From Amycolatopsis sp. CA-126428 (GTDB lineage: Bacteria > Actinomycetota > Actinomycetes > Mycobacteriales > Pseudonocardiaceae), in the NCBI RefSeq assembly GCF_002904335.1, contig NZ_PPHF01000148.1:1-54952 (forward strand): 54,952 bases of DNA. Reading direction: 5' to 3'. The position numbers and the translations under genes are program-made. Below are positions 1 through 7,572 of the stretch, piece after piece (position 1 is the first letter of the stretch; every line of letters begins with the position of its first letter). The notes below the pieces were generated by a model. It was given only the letters and a program-made list of their open reading frames with translations, ran no database searches and was not told where the DNA came from.

Positions 1-65
1 CCCGGCTTCCGCCTAGTTCCTACCACAAGCCCCATCCAAGGACTCGCAGGAAAGAGGGTGCACTA

Positions 66-1451
66 GTGACCGAGCTGCCTGACCTGACCGCCGTCGAGCT
101 CGTCGCGCAGTACCGCGCGAAGACGCTCTCGCCGGTCGAGGTGACCGAAGCCGTTCTCGCGCGCATCGAAGCGCGAGAGCCTGAGCTGCACGCGTTGTAC
201 GCGTACGACCCTTCAGGCGCTCGCGACGAAGCGAAGGCGTCCGAAGCACGCTGGGCGTCCGGTGAACCGCTGGGCCCGATCGACGGCGTCCCGCTGACGC
301 TCAAGGAGAACATCGCGACCCGCGGCACGCCGGTGCCGCTGGGCACGGCGGCGACCGCGCTGGTCCCGGCCGCCGAGGACGCCCCGGCGGCCGCGCGGGT
401 CCGGGAATCCGGCGCCGTCCTGCTGGCCAAGACGACCATGCCGGACTACGGGATGCTGACGTCCGGCTTGTCGAGCTTCCACACCACGGCCCGCAACCCG
501 TGGCAGCTCTCGGCCACCCCCGGCGGCTCCAGCGCGGGCGCCGGGGCCGCGGCCGCCGCGGGGTACGGCCCGCTGCACGTCGGGACCGACATCGGCGGCT
601 CGATCCGGCTGCCCGCGGGCTGGTGCGGCCTGACCGGGCTGAAGCCGAGCTTCGGCCGGGTGCCGGTCGACCCGCCGTTCCTCGGCCGCGTCGCCGGCCC
701 GATGACCCGCACGGTCGCCGACACGGCGTTGCTGATGAGCGTGCTCTCGCGCCCCGACCCGCGTGACCACCTGTGCCTGCCGCCGTCGGAGCTCGACTGG
801 TCCGCGCCGGCTTTCCCGGTGGGCGGCCTGCGCGTCGGCCTGCAGCTCGAGTCCGGCCCCGGGCTCCCGGTGGACCCGGCGATCCGCGACGCCGTCACCG
901 CGGCGGCCCGGGCCTTCGAAGCCGCGGGCGCCGTCGTCGAGCCGGTCGAGCCGTTCCTCACCCGCGAAATGCTCGACGGCCTCGACGTCTTCTGGCGCAC
1001 GCGGGCCTGGTCGGACCTGGTGGCCCTGCCGCCGGACCGCCGCGCGAAGGTCCTGCCGTACATCGCCGAGTGGGCGGCGGGCGGTGCGGAGGTGTCCGGA
1101 GTGGACGTCTACCGCGGCTTCGCCCAGATCGACGTGATGAGCGTGGCGGCCCTGCGGGCGACCTCGGCGTTCGACGTCGTGCTGTCTCCGGTCTGCCCGG
1201 TCGCGGCGCCGCCGGCGGAGTGGGCGTCGCCGACGAACGACCCGGCCCGGCCGTTCGAGCACATCGCGTTCACCGTGCCGTACAACATGTCCGGCCAGCC
1301 CGCGGTCTCGCTGAACTGCGGTTACACCGACGACGGCCGGCCGATCGGCCTTCAGATCGCCGGCCGCCGCTTCGACGACCCCGGCGTCCTCCGCGCCGCG
1401 GCGGCGTACGAAGGGCTCCGGCCGCCGCAGCGGCCCTGGCCGGTGGGGTAG
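66..1451 (+). CDS. Amidase-signature family amidase
   Basis: This 461-residue cytoplasmic protein belongs to the amidase-signature hydrolases, which cleave carboxamides with a Ser-cisSer-Lys triad. Candidate catalytic residues are Lys80 (in GVPLTLKEN), cis-Ser155 (in PGGSSAGAG) and nucleophile Ser179 (in DIGGSIRLPAG). The 24-residue gap between the two serines is normal for the family, and the length matches single-domain amidases. The GTG start follows a purine-rich GGAAAGAGGG element. No gatB or gatC gene is adjacent, so a role as the GatA subunit of the tRNA amidotransferase is unlikely; it is more likely a stand-alone amidase. The substrate cannot be predicted. Confidence in the family is high. 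Confidence 0.9.
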   Translation: MTELPDLTAVELVAQYRAKTLSPVEVTEAVLARIEAREPELHALYAYDPSGARDEAKASEARWASGEPLGPIDGVPLTLKENIATRGTPVPLGTAATALVPAAEDAPAAARVRESGAVLLAKTTMPDYGMLTSGLSSFHTTARNPWQLSATPGGSSAGAGAAAAAGYGPLHVGTDIGGSIRLPAGWCGLTGLKPSFGRVPVDPPFLGRVAGPMTRTVADTALLMSVLSRPDPRDHLCLPPSELDWSAPAFPVGGLRVGLQLESGPGLPVDPAIRDAVTAAARAFEAAGAVVEPVEPFLTREMLDGLDVFWRTRAWSDLVALPPDRRAKVLPYIAEWAAGGAEVSGVDVYRGFAQIDVMSVAALRATSAFDVVLSPVCPVAAPPAEWASPTNDPARPFEHIAFTVPYNMSGQPAVSLNCGYTDDGRPIGLQIAGRRFDDPGVLRAAAAYEGLRPPQRPWPVG

Positions 1452-1530
1452 GGAAGAAGTTCCGGACCTTCGGCGAAGTGGGGGTGAAGCTGTCGCCGAC
1501 GGGAAGGAACCCCATGACAGAGGCAGCCCC

Positions 1531-2052
1531 ATGACGGCGGCCCCGGTGCTGGACAGCGAGCACTTCACGGAAGTGCACGACCGCTATTTCGCGGACATCC
1601 ACCGGTACGTCGCCGGGCGCCTCGGTGCCCAGGTCGCGGAGGACGTCGCCGCCGAGACGTTCCTCGTCGCCTTCGACCGCCGGAAGTCGTTCGACGCCGC
1701 CCGAGGTGACCTGCGGGCCTGGCTGTTCGGCATCGCGACGAACCTGGTCTCGCGGCACCGCCGCAAAGAGGCCCGTCACTACCGCGCGCTGTCGCGGCTC
1801 GACCCGCGCGAGGCCGCCGAAGGGCACGAAAGCCGCGTTGTCGCTTCGGTGACGGTTGCGCGGCTGGGAAAGGCGTTGGCCCGGCTCTCCGCCGGGGAAC
1901 GCGATGTCCTGCTGCTCGTCGCGCTCGGCGACCTCGGCTACGCCGAAGTGGCCGAAGCACTCGGCATCTCCTCAGGCACGGTCGGCTCCCGCCTGACGCG
2001 CGCCCGCAAGAAGCTCGCCCCCGTTCTCGCCCAGGAGGCTTTCGATGAATGA
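1531..2052 (+). CDS. ECF-type RNA polymerase sigma factor
   Basis: This 173-residue sigma-70 family protein has a region-2 helix near residues 10-70 (FTEVHDRYFADIHRYV, EDVAAETFLVAF) and a region-4 helix-turn-helix near residues 115-165 (GYAEVAEALGISSGTVGSRL). No region 1 or 3 is present, so it is extracytoplasmic-function type and would redirect RNA polymerase to a small regulon. The ATG follows AGAGG at suitable spacing. Its stop lies inside the next gene, an 8-bp overlap, which points to translational coupling with a membrane partner that may hold or modulate it. The signal it responds to is not visible. Confidence 0.9.
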   Translation: MTAAPVLDSEHFTEVHDRYFADIHRYVAGRLGAQVAEDVAAETFLVAFDRRKSFDAARGDLRAWLFGIATNLVSRHRRKEARHYRALSRLDPREAAEGHESRVVASVTVARLGKALARLSAGERDVLLLVALGDLGYAEVAEALGISSGTVGSRLTRARKKLAPVLAQEAFDE

Positions 2053-2926
2053 CCTGCAGACCCTGCGAGCCGCGCTGGCGCCCCGCGAAGTTCCCCAGGA
2101 CGTCGTGGACCGGAGCCGGCACCGGCTGCAGAACCGGATGCTCACCGGCCCCCGCCGCCGGGTGCGTCCGCTGGCGCTCGGCGCCGGTTTCGTGGCGACG
2201 GCGGCCGCGGCCGCCGTCGTGGTGGTGACCCTGCCCGGCGCCCCGGCGCCCACTCCGGTGCCCGCTCCGCAGCCCCAGGCCGTGGCCCCGGTCGTCACCG
2301 GCACGCAGGTCCTGCTGGCGGCGGCCACCGTGGCCGAGCACTCCCCGGACGGCACCGGGAAGTACTGGCACATCAAGACCACCTCGGACAAGCAGACCTA
2401 CGAGGACTGGTACACCGCCGACGGCCACCTGTTCTTCCGCGGAGCGAAATCCGGCGGCAAGGTCATGGCGCTGGGGCGGTACTCGTTGCGGCTGGCGGCC
2501 ACCGAGGTGACCTTCGAGCAGCTCCGGACCCTGCCCACCGACCCGGCGGCCCTGCGGGACTGGCTCGTGAACGCGATCGCGCACAGCGGCGCCCGGACGA
2601 GCGCCGGCCCCTTCACCGCGGAGGACCGGGAACGGGAGCTGCTGCTGTCGATGGTTTCGCTGGTGTCGACCTTGCCCGCGTCGCCGGCCGTGCGAGCGGC
2701 GGCCTTCCGCTCGATCGCGGCGTACCCCGGCGTCCAGGACCTCGGCCCCGTCCCGGGCGGCCACGGGTTCCGGCTGCCCGGCGAGTACCGCCTGGTCGTC
2801 GACCCCTCGACCGGCCGCATCAACCGCACGTCGATGTACGTGACCGCGGACGGCGCCATCTCCCAGTTCGCCGACCCGCAGGGTGCCGAGGTCAGTTCCG
2901 AGTGGACGGACTCGCTGCCGGGGTGA
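2045..2926 (+). CDS. CU044_5270-like membrane partner of the ECF sigma factor
   Basis: This 293-residue protein has a short cytoplasmic N-terminus (about residues 1-40, rich in Arg), one membrane helix (about 43-63, Ala/Val-rich) followed by a Pro-rich linker, and an external domain of about 220 residues. The layout matches the CU044_5270 family, whose genes often sit directly behind ECF sigma genes in actinomycetes. It lacks the usual zinc-binding anti-sigma HxxxCxxC motif. An anti-sigma-like role is therefore inferred from position and topology only. Translation is coupled to the sigma gene by the 8-bp overlap. A strong hairpin begins immediately after the stop. Confidence 0.72.
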   Translation: MNDLQTLRAALAPREVPQDVVDRSRHRLQNRMLTGPRRRVRPLALGAGFVATAAAAAVVVVTLPGAPAPTPVPAPQPQAVAPVVTGTQVLLAAATVAEHSPDGTGKYWHIKTTSDKQTYEDWYTADGHLFFRGAKSGGKVMALGRYSLRLAATEVTFEQLRTLPTDPAALRDWLVNAIAHSGARTSAGPFTAEDRERELLLSMVSLVSTLPASPAVRAAAFRSIAAYPGVQDLGPVPGGHGFRLPGEYRLVVDPSTGRINRTSMYVTADGAISQFADPQGAEVSSEWTDSLPG

Positions 2927-2932
2927 ACCGCA

Positions 2933-2963
2933 CCGGTGGCCGGGCGATCCGCCCGGCCACCGG
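2933..2963. terminator. Hairpin terminator between convergent genes
   Basis: Perfect 14-bp arms (2933-2946 and 2950-2963, CCGGTGGCCGGGCG with its complement) enclose a 3-nt loop. A weaker outer GAACC/GGTTC pair extends the stem across a bulge. There is no T tract. The element fills the 40-bp gap between two convergent genes, so it probably stops transcription from both sides. Confidence 0.75.
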
Positions 2964-2966
2964 GGT

Positions 2967-3824
2967 TCAGTTCTTGACGGCCTCGGCCAGTGCCAGCACC
3001 CGCCGCGCGTTGTCGACGTGCAGGTTCTCGATCATCCGGCCGTCCACGGTCACGACCCCGCGGCCTTCCTTCTGCGCTTCCTCGAAGGCCTCGATGATCC
3101 GCCGCGACTTGTCGACCTCCGCTTCGGACGGTGCGAAGATCCGGTTGCACGGCTCCACCTGCGCCGGGTGGATCAGCGTCTTGCCGTCGAAGCCGTACTG
3201 ACGGCCCTGCTCGCACTCGGCCTCGAAGCCCTCGAGGTCCTTCACGTCGTTGTAGACGCCGTCGAGGATCACCTTGCCGGTCGCCCGGGCGGCCAGCAGG
3301 CACAGCGAGAGCCCGCCCAGCAACGGCCCGCGGCCCGGGACGAACTCCGCGTGCAGCTCCTTGGCCAGGTCGTTCGTGCCCATCACCAGCACGGTCAGCC
3401 GCTCCGACGCCGCCGCGATCTCCTCCGCGTGCAGCATCGCGACCGGCGTCTCGACCATCGCCCAGATCTTCGTGTGGTCCGGCGCCCCGCCGAGCTCCAG
3501 CGCGCGCTCGATGTTGTGCACCTCGGCGGCGGAGTTCACCTTCGGCACGACCACCGCGGCCGGCCCGGCCGAGGCGGCCGCGCGCAGGTCGGCGTCGTGC
3601 CACTCGGTGTCGAGGCCGTTGACCCGGATGGTCACTTCGCGCTCGCCGTAGTTGCCCACCGCCGCGCACACGCGTTCCCGCGCGGCTTCCTTGGCGTCCG
3701 GCGCGACGGCGTCCTCGAGGTCGAGGATCAGCGCGTCCGCGGGGATCGTCTTGGCCTTCTCCAGCGCGCGTTCGTTCGCGCCGGGCATGTAGAGAACAGA
3801 GCGTCTCGGCTTCAGCTCGGTCAT
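2967..3824 (-). CDS. CitE-like HpcH/HpaI aldolase/CoA-ester lyase (Mcl2-like)
   Basis: This 285-residue TIM-barrel enzyme belongs to the HpcH/HpaI aldolase / citrate lyase beta family, which cleaves or hydrolyses acyl-CoA esters such as malyl-CoA with Mg2+. Visible motifs are LILDLEDAVAP (early acidic residues), TIRVNGLDTEWHDADL (substrate-binding Arg), VVVPKVN, the Mg-ligand Glu in AMVETPVAM and the Asp in GTNDLAKEL, and GKTLIHPAQV near the C-terminus. I start it at MTELK because this makes an ATGA overlap with the upstream gene; a longer in-frame Arg-rich extension is antisense-type noise. Length matches Mcl2 malyl-CoA thioesterase, so a hydrolytic role beside the lyase upstream is possible but unproven. 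Confidence 0.85.
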   Translation of the reverse strand: MTELKPRRSVLYMPGANERALEKAKTIPADALILDLEDAVAPDAKEAARERVCAAVGNYGEREVTIRVNGLDTEWHDADLRAAASAGPAAVVVPKVNSAAEVHNIERALELGGAPDHTKIWAMVETPVAMLHAEEIAAASERLTVLVMGTNDLAKELHAEFVPGRGPLLGGLSLCLLAARATGKVILDGVYNDVKDLEGFEAECEQGRQYGFDGKTLIHPAQVEPCNRIFAPSEAEVDKSRRIIEAFEEAQKEGRGVVTVDGRMIENLHVDNARRVLALAEAVKN

Positions 3825-4891
3825 CCGAGGGCCTCCTTGGTGGCGGCGTCGTAGGCGGCCGCGAGTTCGGGGTCGTCCGCCGCGAGGGCGTCGGCCAGTT
3901 CGGCGACCACGCGGCACTGCTTCACCGACGCGTCGTCCTGCATCTTCCCGTCGATCATCACCGCGCCCGTGCCGTCACCCATCTCGGCGATCACCCGGCG
4001 CGCCCAGGCCACATCGGACGGCGACGGCGAGAACACCTTCTTCGCGATGTCGATCTGCACCGGGTGCAGGCTCCACGCGCCGACGCAGCCGAGCAGGAAC
4101 GCGTTGCGGAACTGGTCCTCGCACGCGACGACGTCGCGGATGTCCCCGAACGGCCCGTAGTACGGCAGGATCCCGTGCATCGCGCAGGCGTCGACCATCC
4201 GCGCCACCGTGTAGTGCCACAGGTCCTGCTGGTAGGTCGTCCGGCCTTCGGTCAAGTCGTCGCCGGTCGGGTCGGTGCGCACCAGGTAGCCGGGGTGCCC
4301 GCCGCCGACGCGGGTGGTCTTCATGCGACGACTCGCGGCCAGGTCGGCCGGGCCGAGCGAGATGCCCTGCATGCGGGGGCTCGCGCCGGCGATCTCCTCC
4401 ACGTTGGCCACGCCGCTCGCCGTCTCGAGGATGGCGTGCACCAGCAGCGGCTTCGTCAGCCCGGCGCGCGCCTCGAGCTGGGCCAGCAGCCGGTCGACGT
4501 AGTGGATGTCCTGCGCGCCCTCGACCTTCGGCACCATGATGACGTCGAGCTTGTCGCCGATCTCGGTGACCAGCGTGACCAGGTCGTCGAGCACCCACGG
4601 CGAGTCCAGGCTGTTGACCCGCGTCCACAGCTGTGTCTTCCCGAAGTCGTTAGCCTTGGCGATCGCGACCAGGCCGGCGCGTGCGGCCTCCTTGCGGTCG
4701 GCGCGGACAGCGTCCTCGAGGTTCCCGAGCAGGACGTCGACCTTCTTCGCGATGTCCGGCACCTTCGCCGCCATCTTCTCGTTGCCCGGGTCGAAGAAGT
4801 GGATCATCCGGGACGGCGTCACCGGGATCTCCCGCACGGGCGCGGGTGCGCCCAGGGCGAGCGGGGCGAAGAAGTCCTTCGGGGAGCGCAT
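3821..4891 (-). CDS. HpcH/HpaI aldolase family, malyl-CoA lyase-like (Mcl1-like)
   Basis: This 356-residue member of the citrate lyase beta / malyl-CoA lyase family is transcribed first in a two-gene operon with the CitE-like gene. Motifs include LLGNLEDAV, LWTRVNSLDSPW, IMVPKVEGAQDI, AILETASGVANVEEI and GISLGPADLAAS, which place substrate Arg and Mg-binding Glu/Asp residues as in the family, and LHPVQIDIAKKVF near the end. The ATG is preceded by a good GGAGGA site. The pair resembles Mcl1 plus Mcl2, which act in glyoxylate/acyl-CoA metabolism such as the ethylmalonyl-CoA pathway. No ccr or mutase genes lie in view, so the pathway assignment is inference. Confidence 0.85.
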   Translation of the reverse strand: MRSPKDFFAPLALGAPAPVREIPVTPSRMIHFFDPGNEKMAAKVPDIAKKVDVLLGNLEDAVRADRKEAARAGLVAIAKANDFGKTQLWTRVNSLDSPWVLDDLVTLVTEIGDKLDVIMVPKVEGAQDIHYVDRLLAQLEARAGLTKPLLVHAILETASGVANVEEIAGASPRMQGISLGPADLAASRRMKTTRVGGGHPGYLVRTDPTGDDLTEGRTTYQQDLWHYTVARMVDACAMHGILPYYGPFGDIRDVVACEDQFRNAFLLGCVGAWSLHPVQIDIAKKVFSPSPSDVAWARRVIAEMGDGTGAVMIDGKMQDDASVKQCRVVAELADALAADDPELAAAYDAATKEALG

Positions 4892-5313
4892 CGGTCCTCC
4901 ACGGCGGGGGCTAAGTGACTGGTGGGTAACTTTAGTCCCGCGCGCCCGGAACCGCTGCGGTCCAAGTCACCGCCATGTGGGTGACGGCGGACATCCGCAG
5001 CTCAGGGGCCCGCGTCCACTGTGGATTTGCCGCGGTTGCGCCGAACGGCCCAGCCTGACCGGGTTTGGCCGATCCTGCCCCGGGTAATCGCCCGTAGCCG
5101 GACCGTAATGCCACTCACCCCCGCGATCACTCGGTTGGCCGCACCGTTCGACCGAAGTCCGATGACCGCCTACCGACCGGTCATCGACCGCTGGGCGCCG
5201 CCGATCGCAGCCACTCGCACTACCCGGCGACGCCGCGCCGCCGCGCTGTTAGACAAGTGAGGTGCCGGTTTCCCCCGGTCACGAAGCGGTGCAGGTTAGA
5301 AGGAGGCGGACTC
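4892..5313. other. 422-bp intergenic region between divergent transcripts
   Basis: No convincing gene is present. The region must carry the promoters for the leftward lyase operon and the rightward unknown gene. It contains an inverted repeat with 9-bp arms (CGATGACCG at 5160-5168, CGGTCATCG at 5178-5186) spaced 18 bp from start to start, a reasonable dimer operator. A strong AAGGAGG ribosome site lies at about 5300-5306. Short ORFs on both strands look like composition artefacts. Confidence 0.5.
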
Positions 5314-5964
5314 GTGGCGGCTACACCTCAGAACACCGAGCGCTCGACGGTCGCCGGTGGCGCGAAGCGCAGCCGGTCGATGCCGAGCCGCGTGGTGCCG
5401 CCGATCGAGCTCCCCGCGAGCGTCGACGAGCTCGCCCGCGCTGCCGCCGCCCAGCTGGGCTGGAACGGCGTCGTCCTCCCCGAGACCACGATCCTCGGCC
5501 GCAAGGTCTGCGTGGTCGCCAAGCTCCGCACCGACGTGCACGCCGAACGCATCGCGATGGGTGCCGGCCCGGTGGCCGACCGCGCCACCGTCGACACCTG
5601 GACCTGGCCGGAGCTGGCCGGAACCGCCCCCGCCCCGGCCGCCGAGATCGTCGGCGTCCTGGCCGTCGCGCGCCACTGGCGCACCGCGATGGCCTCCGCG
5701 GTTCCGTTCGCCCGCTACGGCGAGGCCGCGATGGTCCTCCCGTCCCCGGTCGTGCTGACCGAGGACTACGTCGGCAACTGCCTGCCGCGCGCCCGCGCGT
5801 ACGGCCTCGCCGTCGTGACCGCCGACCCGAACGCGGTCGTCGACCTCGACCTCGAGGGCCGCACCGAGCGCGTCGTGCTGGCCGAGGACCCGGTCTCCCG
5901 CCTGGTCAACGAGCTGGTCTACGACCACCTGCTCCGCACCGCAGAGGCGCCCGCTTCGCACTAG
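5314..5964 (+). CDS. Conserved hypothetical protein
   Basis: I do not recognise this 216-residue protein. The GTG start is chosen because an excellent AAGGAGG sits about 8 bp upstream; a longer in-frame version has no ribosome site. The first 30 or so residues are basic and probably disordered. The rest is a soluble alpha/beta-looking domain without membrane helices, containing GRKVCVVAKLRTDVHAERI, VGVLAVARHWRTAMA, VPFARYGEAAMVLP and a C-terminal LVNELVYDHLL helix. It lies 10 bp before the SDR gene, on the same strand, so it may be cotranscribed with that gene and the PRPP synthetase. No function is proposed. Confidence 0.75.
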   Translation: MAATPQNTERSTVAGGAKRSRSMPSRVVPPIELPASVDELARAAAAQLGWNGVVLPETTILGRKVCVVAKLRTDVHAERIAMGAGPVADRATVDTWTWPELAGTAPAPAAEIVGVLAVARHWRTAMASAVPFARYGEAAMVLPSPVVLTEDYVGNCLPRARAYGLAVVTADPNAVVDLDLEGRTERVVLAEDPVSRLVNELVYDHLLRTAEAPASH

Positions 5965-5974
5965 GCTCGGCTCC

Positions 5975-6625
5975 ATGCGAGTCGTCATTGCTGGTGGACA
6001 CGGTCAGATCGCGCTGCGGCTCGAGCGGCTGCTCGCCGCGCGAGGTGACGAAGCGATCGGCATCATCCGGAACCCGGCCCACGCGGCGGACCTCGAGGCC
6101 GCCGGCGCCCAAGGCGTCGTACTGGACCTCGAGAACTCCGATGTGGACGCCGTCGCCGAAGTCCTGAAGGGAGCCGACGCCGCGGTGTTCTCCGCCGGCG
6201 CCGGCCCGGGCAGCGGCACCGCCCGCAAGGACACTGTGGACCGTGGTGCGGCGGCGTTGTTCGCCGAAGCGGCCGAGCGCGCGGGCGTCCGGCGGCACAT
6301 CCAGGTGGGCTCGATCGGGGCCGACAACCCGGACAACCCCGCCGTCACCGAGGAATTCCGGCACTACCTGCGTGCCAAGCGCGCGGCGGAAGACGACCTC
6401 AAGGCCCGTGACCTCGACTGGACGATCCTCCGGCTGGGCCAGTTGACCAACGACCCCGGCACTGGCCTGGTCCTGCTGGCCGAGAACACCGGACGCGGCC
6501 CGATCCCGCGCGACGACGTCGCCGCGGTGCTCGTCGCCCTGCTCGGGGCGCCCGCTTCGGTGCACCGCACCCTGACGCTGATCTCGGGCGAGACCCCCAT
6601 CGACGAGGCGATTTCGGCACTGTGA
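5975..6625 (+). CDS. Atypical SDR / NAD(P)-binding oxidoreductase
   Basis: This 216-residue protein has an N-terminal Rossmann motif (VVIAGGHGQIALRL) and fits the short atypical SDR group that includes YhfK-like and NmrA-like proteins, often called NAD(P)H-binding proteins. It lacks the classical YxxxK pair; a lysine in YLRAKRAAEDDL occupies the usual place. DWTILRLGQLT and ISGETPIDEAI are typical late motifs. Its stop overlaps the GTG of the PRPP synthetase by 4 bp, so the two are almost certainly translated together. The substrate is unknown, and such proteins may act as redox sensors rather than enzymes. Confidence 0.85.
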   Translation: MRVVIAGGHGQIALRLERLLAARGDEAIGIIRNPAHAADLEAAGAQGVVLDLENSDVDAVAEVLKGADAAVFSAGAGPGSGTARKDTVDRGAAALFAEAAERAGVRRHIQVGSIGADNPDNPAVTEEFRHYLRAKRAAEDDLKARDLDWTILRLGQLTNDPGTGLVLLAENTGRGPIPRDDVAAVLVALLGAPASVHRTLTLISGETPIDEAISAL

Positions 6626-7572
6626 TCACCCAGGCATCAAGAGAAATCGCCGTCTTCAGCGGCAGCGCTCACCCCGAGCTGGCCGAAGAGATCTGCAAAC
6701 ACCTGGGCGTGCCGTTGCGGCCGGTCGAGATCCAGCGGTTCGCCAACGACTGCCTCGAAGTGCAGCTGCAGGCGAACTGCCGCGAGCGGGACGTCTTCAT
6801 CATCCAGCCGCTGGTGAAGCCGGTGCAGGAGCACCTCGTCGAGCTGCTGCTGATGCTCGACGCGGCCCGCGGCGCCTCGGCGTCCCGCATCACCGCCGTG
6901 ATGCCGCACTATTCGTACGCGCGCTCGGACAAGAAGGACGCGCCGCGCATTTCCATCGGCGGCCGGCTGGTCGCCGACCTGCTGGTGACCGCGGGAGCGA
7001 GCCGCGTGCTCGCGATGACCCTGCACTCACCGCAGGTCCACGGCTTCTTCAGCGTCCCGGTGGATCACCTGCACGCGCTGCAGGAGCTGGCCAAGCACTT
7101 CCGCCAGTACGACCTTTCGCGCACCACTGTCGTCTCGCCCGACCTGGGCAACGCGAAGGAGGCGTCGCACTTCGCGCGGCTTCTCGGCGTCCAGGTCGCC
7201 GCTGGGGCGAAGGAACGCTTCCCCGACGACCGCGTCCAGATCACTTCGGTGATCGGCGAGGTCACCGGCCGGGACGTGATCGTGCTCGACGACGAGATCG
7301 CCAAGGGCAGCACGGTGCTCGAACTGCTGGACAAGCTGGCCGAGCTGGAGCCCCGCTCGATCCGCGTCGCCTGCACGCACGGGCTGTTCGCGGCAAAGGC
7401 CATCGAGCGCATCGGCAGCCGGCCGGAGGTGCTGGAGATCGTCTGCACCAACACCGTCCCGGTGCCGGAGGAAGAACGCACCGAGAAGCTGAAGATCCTC
7501 TCGATCGCGCCGGCGATGGCCGAAGCGATCCGCCGAATCCACAACGGCGAATCGGTGTCGGCTCTGTTTTAG
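6622..7572 (+). CDS. Divergent ribose-phosphate pyrophosphokinase (PRPP synthetase)
   Basis: This 316-residue protein matches PRPP synthetase over its full length (E. coli Prs is 315). The family makes PRPP from ribose 5-phosphate and ATP for nucleotide, His and Trp synthesis. Visible family marks are RFANDCLEVQL, MPHYSYARSD, MTLHSPQVHGFF, PVDHLHALQEL, VVSPDLGNA and VIVLDDEIAKGST. Several functional loops deviate: the ribose-5-phosphate loop is DDEIAKGST rather than the usual DDxxDTGGT, and the flexible loop reads DKKDAPRISIGGRL. It may be a second, specialised copy or be altered in substrate or regulation. It is coupled to the SDR gene, and its stop overlaps the convergent oxidase stop. Confidence 0.85.
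   Translation: MITQASREIAVFSGSAHPELAEEICKHLGVPLRPVEIQRFANDCLEVQLQANCRERDVFIIQPLVKPVQEHLVELLLMLDAARGASASRITAVMPHYSYARSDKKDAPRISIGGRLVADLLVTAGASRVLAMTLHSPQVHGFFSVPVDHLHALQELAKHFRQYDLSRTTVVSPDLGNAKEASHFARLLGVQVAAGAKERFPDDRVQITSVIGEVTGRDVIVLDDEIAKGSTVLELLDKLAELEPRSIRVACTHGLFAAKAIERIGSRPEVLEIVCTNTVPVPEEERTEKLKILSIAPAMAEAIRRIHNGESVSALF

Noticed and set aside
5014..5025. GTCCACTGTGGA-type motif, also at about 25884 and 44558
   Set aside because: It looks DnaA-like but lacks the TTGTCCACA core; two of the three copies are inside genes, so I treat it as a codon-driven motif.
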